Assembly: GCA_037176905.1 (NCBI GenBank)
Contig: JBBBWG010014445.1
Location: forward strand, 1 to 22,070
From: Azolla pinnata
Lineage: Eukaryota > Streptophyta > Polypodiopsida > Salviniales > Salviniaceae
DNA length: 22,070 nucleotides
Direction: 5' to 3'
Position numbers and translations under genes: made by a program. Shown here piece after piece: positions 18,432 through 22,070 of the stretch. Each line of letters opens with the position of its first letter. Positions within the stretch are counted from its first letter, which is position 1. The notes under the pieces were generated by a model. It was not told where the DNA came from. It was given only the letters and a program-made list of their open reading frames with translations, and did no database searches.

Positions 18432-19908
18432 AGTATCGAATGTGAGTCGTGCCTCCTGGTTTATGTCACAATAGTTACACCGATTTTCTGTTGTGCATAA
18501 TCAATCACATGGTCAACTCGATTAATCCCCTAATTATTCATACGTGCCACAGTAACATGGGCAAATCCATTCTAGGGTGGTAAGTTTACGGTGCATCCTT
18601 CAGCTCATGCTTTACAACGAGCATACGCAAGTTTTGGTCGCCATTTTTAGCGTGTTATGGTTTTATGCGTACGCGGTACGTGTCTTTCTTTAGTAAGGAA
18701 TTCAGTGATGCCAAGTATTAATGCTATCTATTATATACTAAGTTCAACACCACGTTGATAAAGATCGAAAAAGAAAAGCTCCTACGTGAATGCCGGCTAT
18801 TCTTCTTATTATTATTAGTATTTTGTTATGCAAGCATAGATCTTTTACCGTCGCGCAAACATTCCTGCAGAATTTCCGATTCAATATATATGTATATTAA
18901 GATACATAACAGCAAAGTACTTACAAGCAATGCGGCATAGATAGAGACACAGGAGAAAAGACGGGATAAATCAGATGCTATGACGAGATCCGACAACTTT
19001 AGAGCAGCAGCATATGCATAAATCGATAGTTATGGTCTAGACGTATAAATTATTATGCACACCCCTAGTGATCCCCCCCCCCCCCCCCTTATTCGTGTCA
19101 GCATCACATGCAGTTAGTAGTAGTTAGGCCAGTCTGCTATGGCGGAGTTAGATTAGCGCAGCGGTTTCTCAATCTTTTCTTCTACCAGCTAGGAATGGAT
19201 CGATGATCTTCGCGCTCGCACTGCTAGCATTTACATATGGATAGCTATTCGCACGACCAATTAAGTAGCTATACAAGTAAGTAGTAGATAGATGGGCCGG
19301 AGGTGAGAATTGAGGGAAAATGCATTAGTGAGGCTTACTATAATAATTTAGCTGAATGAATGAATGAGGAGGGCGGTTTAATAGAGTAATTAGCGCTCGG
19401 TTTTAGACTGATTTAATACACGAATTGGGGGGGGGATTCACTGAACGAGAGGGGCGAAAACCGCCCCATTAAAACACGGCAGAGAGAGAGAGAGCGTACG
19501 TAGTGGTTGGTGTGTGTGTGTGGCGTATGGCGTGTAGTAATGAGGATTAGTGGTGATAATTATGAGGCCCAGAGCTGGTAAAAAAGGTGGTGGGAATGGT
19601 CATTTCGTTCTTAATTACATACGCAGATCAATGAGAGGGTCCCAACAGAAAGCCAAGCAAGAAAGGGAATTGAAGCAGCGGTAGAAATGATGATGAGGAG
19701 TTTGTGAGGATCATCACGATACGTGACCAGGAGAAGAAGAAGACGAAAGAAGAAGAAAGAAGAAGAGGAAGAAAACAGAAAGAAATGCTCCGAATTAATT
19801 AATCCACGACGACTGATCCGACTAATCACTGAAATTTCATAATATTACATGGGAAGTGATTGATTCTCGTTTTTATTTTTCGCATTTATGACCGCGGCGT
19901 ACGGCCAG

Positions 19909-19944
19909 CCTCCGTACAGGAGCTGGATTCTGTGCGTACGGAGG
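19909..19944. repeat. 9-bp perfect inverted repeat
   Basis: CCTCCGTAC at 19909-19917 pairs with GTACGGAGG at 19936-19944 across an 18-nt loop. The surrounding CGTACGG is also repeated nearby. It is GC-richer than its surroundings and lies about 0.85 kb upstream of the ERF start. Confidence 0.6.
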
Positions 19945-20747
19945 AGCGACCCAAATTATAGATCACCGATAAACGCCTCACATTTTATTAATAGCAAATT
20001 GATTCATTGTGTGCTCGATTACCATCAAATTAACCGATTGATCAATGCTCGATTCTTTGATTAACATCGGATCAAACGCGCCAATCGATGAATTAGATTC
20101 TTAGAATTAGCAGCTTCTGTTAGTCGGACGTGACAAGGGAATCGATTAAGATCAATCGGTGAGAAGCGATTAGGAATAAAATCGATACTGGCAGAATATG
20201 GATGCCGACTTTTGGGTGGGACGATAAGATGAGGCGTCGATTTGCGATTTTTCATTTCGGGCAGGCGTTCAAAACGTGCTTTACAAGTTTGTCGGGCGCT
20301 TTTCGGTAATTCTCCCGATCGCATATATGGTTCGCATCTGTACCGCGACACACCGTTTCTGAGGGCAAGAATGGAAAGGACGCGAATTCTTCCCTTCTGC
20401 GAGAAATTCTTCATAGTGTTTCTGTTGCGCGGGCTGATATGGCAATGGAAAGTCGTCGACGAACAAATCGCGGTTTATACACCTCTGGCCGATGCGAGAA
20501 TCCAAGGGAATTCGTGTACCATAATTATTCGCACTCCGAAAGTGGACTCCGAATTCGTCTTCCGATCGTTCAGCCCGCGAGATGTTTTACAATCGACGGC
20601 TCAATCTGTCAGCGTTTCCATGATCAAAATACTTGGTCATATGGAATTGTAGTTAGCAGCCGTATGTATCCATCTACGTATGTACGTACGCACGCAGGGC
20701 TTCTACGTATGTACAAGGATGCATGTTTGCGAGCGTATATATACGTG

Positions 20748-20755
20748 TATAAATA
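20748..20755 (+). promoter_or_regulatory. TATA box (TATAAATA) of the ERF gene
   Basis: A canonical plant TATA box begins 41 bp before the ERF ATG, so the gap from its last base to the ATG is 33 bp. With the usual 25-35 bp TATA-to-start spacing, the mRNA leader would be only about 5-15 nt. A second TA-rich element, GTATATATAC, lies just upstream at 20735-20744. The box also contains an in-frame TAA for the ERF frame, so the coding sequence cannot begin further upstream without splicing. Confidence 0.55.
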
Positions 20756-20788
20756 GACGCGAGAGGAGCACGGCGCCCCCTACGGCTC

Positions 20789-21079
20789 ATGGCTCTTCAC
20801 GACATCTTCCTCCTGCATCAGCAGCAGCAGCAGCAGCAGCAGCACGCAGCTGGTAGTACCTCCTCCGTCTGCTTCACGCCCGAGGTAATCGGAGGTTTCC
20901 CTGCAGATCCTCACGATCAGCATTCCCAGATCCTGCGACGCAGTGGCGCTGACCCAGCCCCAGCGAGCTTCCAAGTGCTGCTGAGCCGGCGGCCTTCCTC
21001 CGATCTCCATCTCCTCTACTCCCCTTCACCTGCGACTGACGATGAGGTTCCATACAATCATCATCACCATCACCATCAT

Positions 21080-21111
<32 letters not shown>

Positions 21112-21267
21112 GCAGCTGGAGGACGAGCTTGCGGCCATAGTCGGGGCGCATATACTCTACGGCGGGAGAAGCCCTCCGAGGAGAGGAATGGGCGCGGGAG
21201 CAGCATCGGCTGTAGATGCAAGCACGGAGGAGAACGTTCCTGACCAGGCTCGGGAACAGCGAGTCGT

Positions 21268-21299
<32 letters not shown>

Positions 21300-21514
21300 A
21301 TGCAGGTTCGGCGGCGGCCGGAGCCGGCGGCGGCGCGCAGTTCCGGGGCGTGCGGAAGAGGCCGTGGGGACGGTGGTCGGCGGAGATCCGGGACAGGGTC
21401 GGCCGCTGCCGCCACTGGCTCGGCACCTTCGACACGCCCGAGGACGCCGCCCGCGCCTACGACGCCGCCGCTCGCAAGCTCCGGGGCTCCAAGGCCCGGA
21501 CCAACTTCTCATGA
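20789..21514 (+). CDS. AP2/ERF-type transcription factor
   Basis: This intronless gene encodes 241 residues. The AP2/ERF domain occupies about residues 184-241 and includes the YRG-type start [18 protein letters not shown] and the RAYD element ([20 protein letters not shown]). The WSAEIRD segment has Asp at the position diagnostic of ERF (Glu in DREB), with Ser rather than Ala at the other diagnostic site. Such proteins bind GCC-box-like promoter DNA in the nucleus. RHWLGTFDT and KARTNF recall the ERF group VIII (LEP/ESR-like) branch, but I am not sure of the subgroup. Before the domain are Gln8 (11-18), His10-Gln9 (91-109) and Arg10 (162-171, a possible nuclear localisation signal). The protein ends one residue after the domain (NFS-stop); most relatives continue. 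The start is the first Met after an in-frame TAA at 20750-20752, in good context (CTCATGGCT). Codons in the domain are strongly G/C-ending. Confidence 0.92.
21059..21115 (+). repeat. (CAY)10(CAG)9 tract in ERF coding sequence
   Basis: Ten CAT/CAC codons followed by nine CAG codons encode a His-Gln run at residues 91-109. A smaller CAG run at 20819-20842 encodes residues 11-18. Such triplet runs vary in length within species. The minus strand reads as poly-Leu and poly-Met/Asp frames, which are artefacts. Confidence 0.9.
21268..21297 (+). repeat. (CGG)n tract encoding Arg10
   Basis: A run of CGG codons closed by CGA encodes ten Arg residues just before the AP2 domain. It could serve as a nuclear localisation signal. 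It also gives spurious poly-Gly and poly-Ala proteins in the other frames. Confidence 0.85.
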
Positions 21515-21534
21515 TCCCTCATCCTTGCTTGCTC

Positions 21535-21577
21535 CATCATCCATCGCCATCGCCCATCGCCCATCGCCCATCGCCAT
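21535..21577. repeat. CCATCGC repeats in the ERF 3' flank
   Basis: Tandem 6- to 7-bp units CCATCGC/CCCATCG lie 20-60 bp past the ERF stop codon, so probably within its 3' UTR. They mark the switch from gene sequence to the repeat-rich right end of the window. Confidence 0.8.
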
Positions 21578-21614
21578 CTGCATGTCCACCAGCTCGGAAA
21601 ACCCCATCCCAAAT

Positions 21615-22070
21615 CCCTAACCCTAAAAAAACCCAGCTGCCGCTCCCAAACCCTAGACCTGCTCAAGCCCTATATCCCCCCCACCTCCAAAACCCTAGCA
21701 GCAATTAAGCTATGCTCCATTCCGGCCGCCCGTACTAACACTGCATCTCCACCCATCCTAACCCTAAAACCCTAAAACCCCACCCTAGCCCTAGAACCCT
21801 AAACCCCCATCCTAGCCCTAAAACCCTAAAACCCTACAAACCCCATCTTAACTCTAACCCTATAACCCTAAAACCCCATCTTAACTCTAACCCTAAATCT
21901 CCATCTTAACTCTAACCCTATAACCCTAATACCCCATCTTAACCCTAACCCTAAAACCCCATCTTAACCCTAACCCTAATACCCCATCTTAACCCTAACC
22001 CTAATACCCCATCTTAACTCTAACCGTAAAACCCTAAAACCCCATCTTAACTCTAACCCTAAAACCCCAT
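21615..22070. repeat. degenerate telomere-like minisatellite (CCCTAA type)
   Basis: The segment is dense in CCCTAA, CCCTAAAA and CCCTAG, variants of the plant telomere unit CCCTAAA. Canonical heptamers are not in tandem. From 21843 the tag CCATCTTAA recurs (last, cut at the edge, at 22067) at spacings of 33, 25, 33, 25, 25, 25, 33 and 25 bp. The longer unit equals the 25-bp unit plus one extra 8-bp ACCCTA-type block. The array runs off the right edge. The C-rich strand is the plus strand, opposite to what a telomere just to the right would show, so an interstitial or subtelomeric array is more likely than a chromosome end. Confidence 0.88.

Larger units (their letters stand above)
17720..20730. 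other. intergenic stretch between WEX and the ERF gene
   Basis: No gene is recognised. It holds a C16 run at 19073-19088, a (GA)n and (GT)n pair near 19482-19521, and small inverted repeats at 18387-18431, 19451-19467 and 19909-19944. The part from about 20200 to 20700 is rich in retained CpG, as expected of unmethylated promoter-proximal DNA. A 136-codon plus-strand frame at 20242-20652 there matches no family I know. Confidence 0.6.

Noticed and set aside
19611..19829. Minus-strand frame with Ser/Phe runs
   Set aside because: Generated by a GAAGAA repeat near 19731-19775. No family resemblance.
20789..21620. Poly-Gly, poly-Leu and poly-Ala frames overlapping the ERF gene on both strands
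   Set aside because: They are shadows of the CAG, CAT and CGG codon runs in the ERF frame.
21615..22070. True chromosome-terminal telomere, or a CRISPR array because of the regular spacing
   Set aside because: The heptamers are degenerate and in the wrong orientation for a right-hand end. The whole unit repeats with no unique spacers, and the genome is eukaryotic.

Overview
This window looks like nuclear DNA from a flowering plant, probably a monocot. The genes support this: a plant-only DUF868 gene, a stand-alone plant Werner-type exonuclease (WEX) split by introns, and a GC-rich single-exon AP2/ERF gene whose coding sequence favours G/C in third positions, as monocot ERF genes often do. 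I cannot name the species. I see no prokaryotic, organellar, rRNA, tRNA or CRISPR feature.

Layout. Bases 1-312 are a GAAGCN hexamer-type microsatellite. Bases 313-4700 are AT-rich and intergenic, with weak repeat relics and no convincing gene. An intronless DUF868 gene (5242-6648, minus) follows. It carries a long insert of Gly, Arg and Glu/Asp runs made by triplet tracts, and its start codon sits beside a (CT)n tract that lies in the leader. About 0.5 kb upstream of that start codon is a ~1.6 kb alternating purine-pyrimidine block (about 7190-8815) built from TG/CA/TA-type repeats with nested tandem duplications. Bases 8816-11450 hold no gene I can name, but do hold one short protein-like minus-strand segment (9840-9959).

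The main gene is WEX on the minus strand, from 17450 down to 11879, in five exons I reconstructed from splice sites, codon phase and family motifs. All four DEDDy residues are present. Intron 3 (2.2 kb) contains a near-perfect hairpin with 35-nt arms. Just upstream of the WEX start codon is a run of CACGTG G-boxes, four of them on an exact 11-bp period.

Bases 17720-20730 are intergenic, with small inverted repeats and homopolymers. The AP2/ERF gene (20789-21514, plus) has a TATAAATA box only 33 bp before its ATG and places its AP2 domain at the extreme C-terminus. Its 3' flank runs straight into about 450 bp of degenerate telomere-like repeat (CCCTAA type) arranged in 25-bp and 33-bp units. 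The C-rich strand runs toward the right edge. That is the wrong orientation for a telomere lying just beyond the window, so I read it as an interstitial telomere-like minisatellite.

The three genes are not an operon or an obvious pathway. WEX is a nuclear 3'-5' exonuclease, the ERF is a transcription factor, and DUF868 has no assigned function. I did not find a clearly new multi-gene system. The strongest unusual signals are the G-box array, the intron hairpin, the DUF868 insert, the alternating purine-pyrimidine block and the 25/33-bp telomere-like array.
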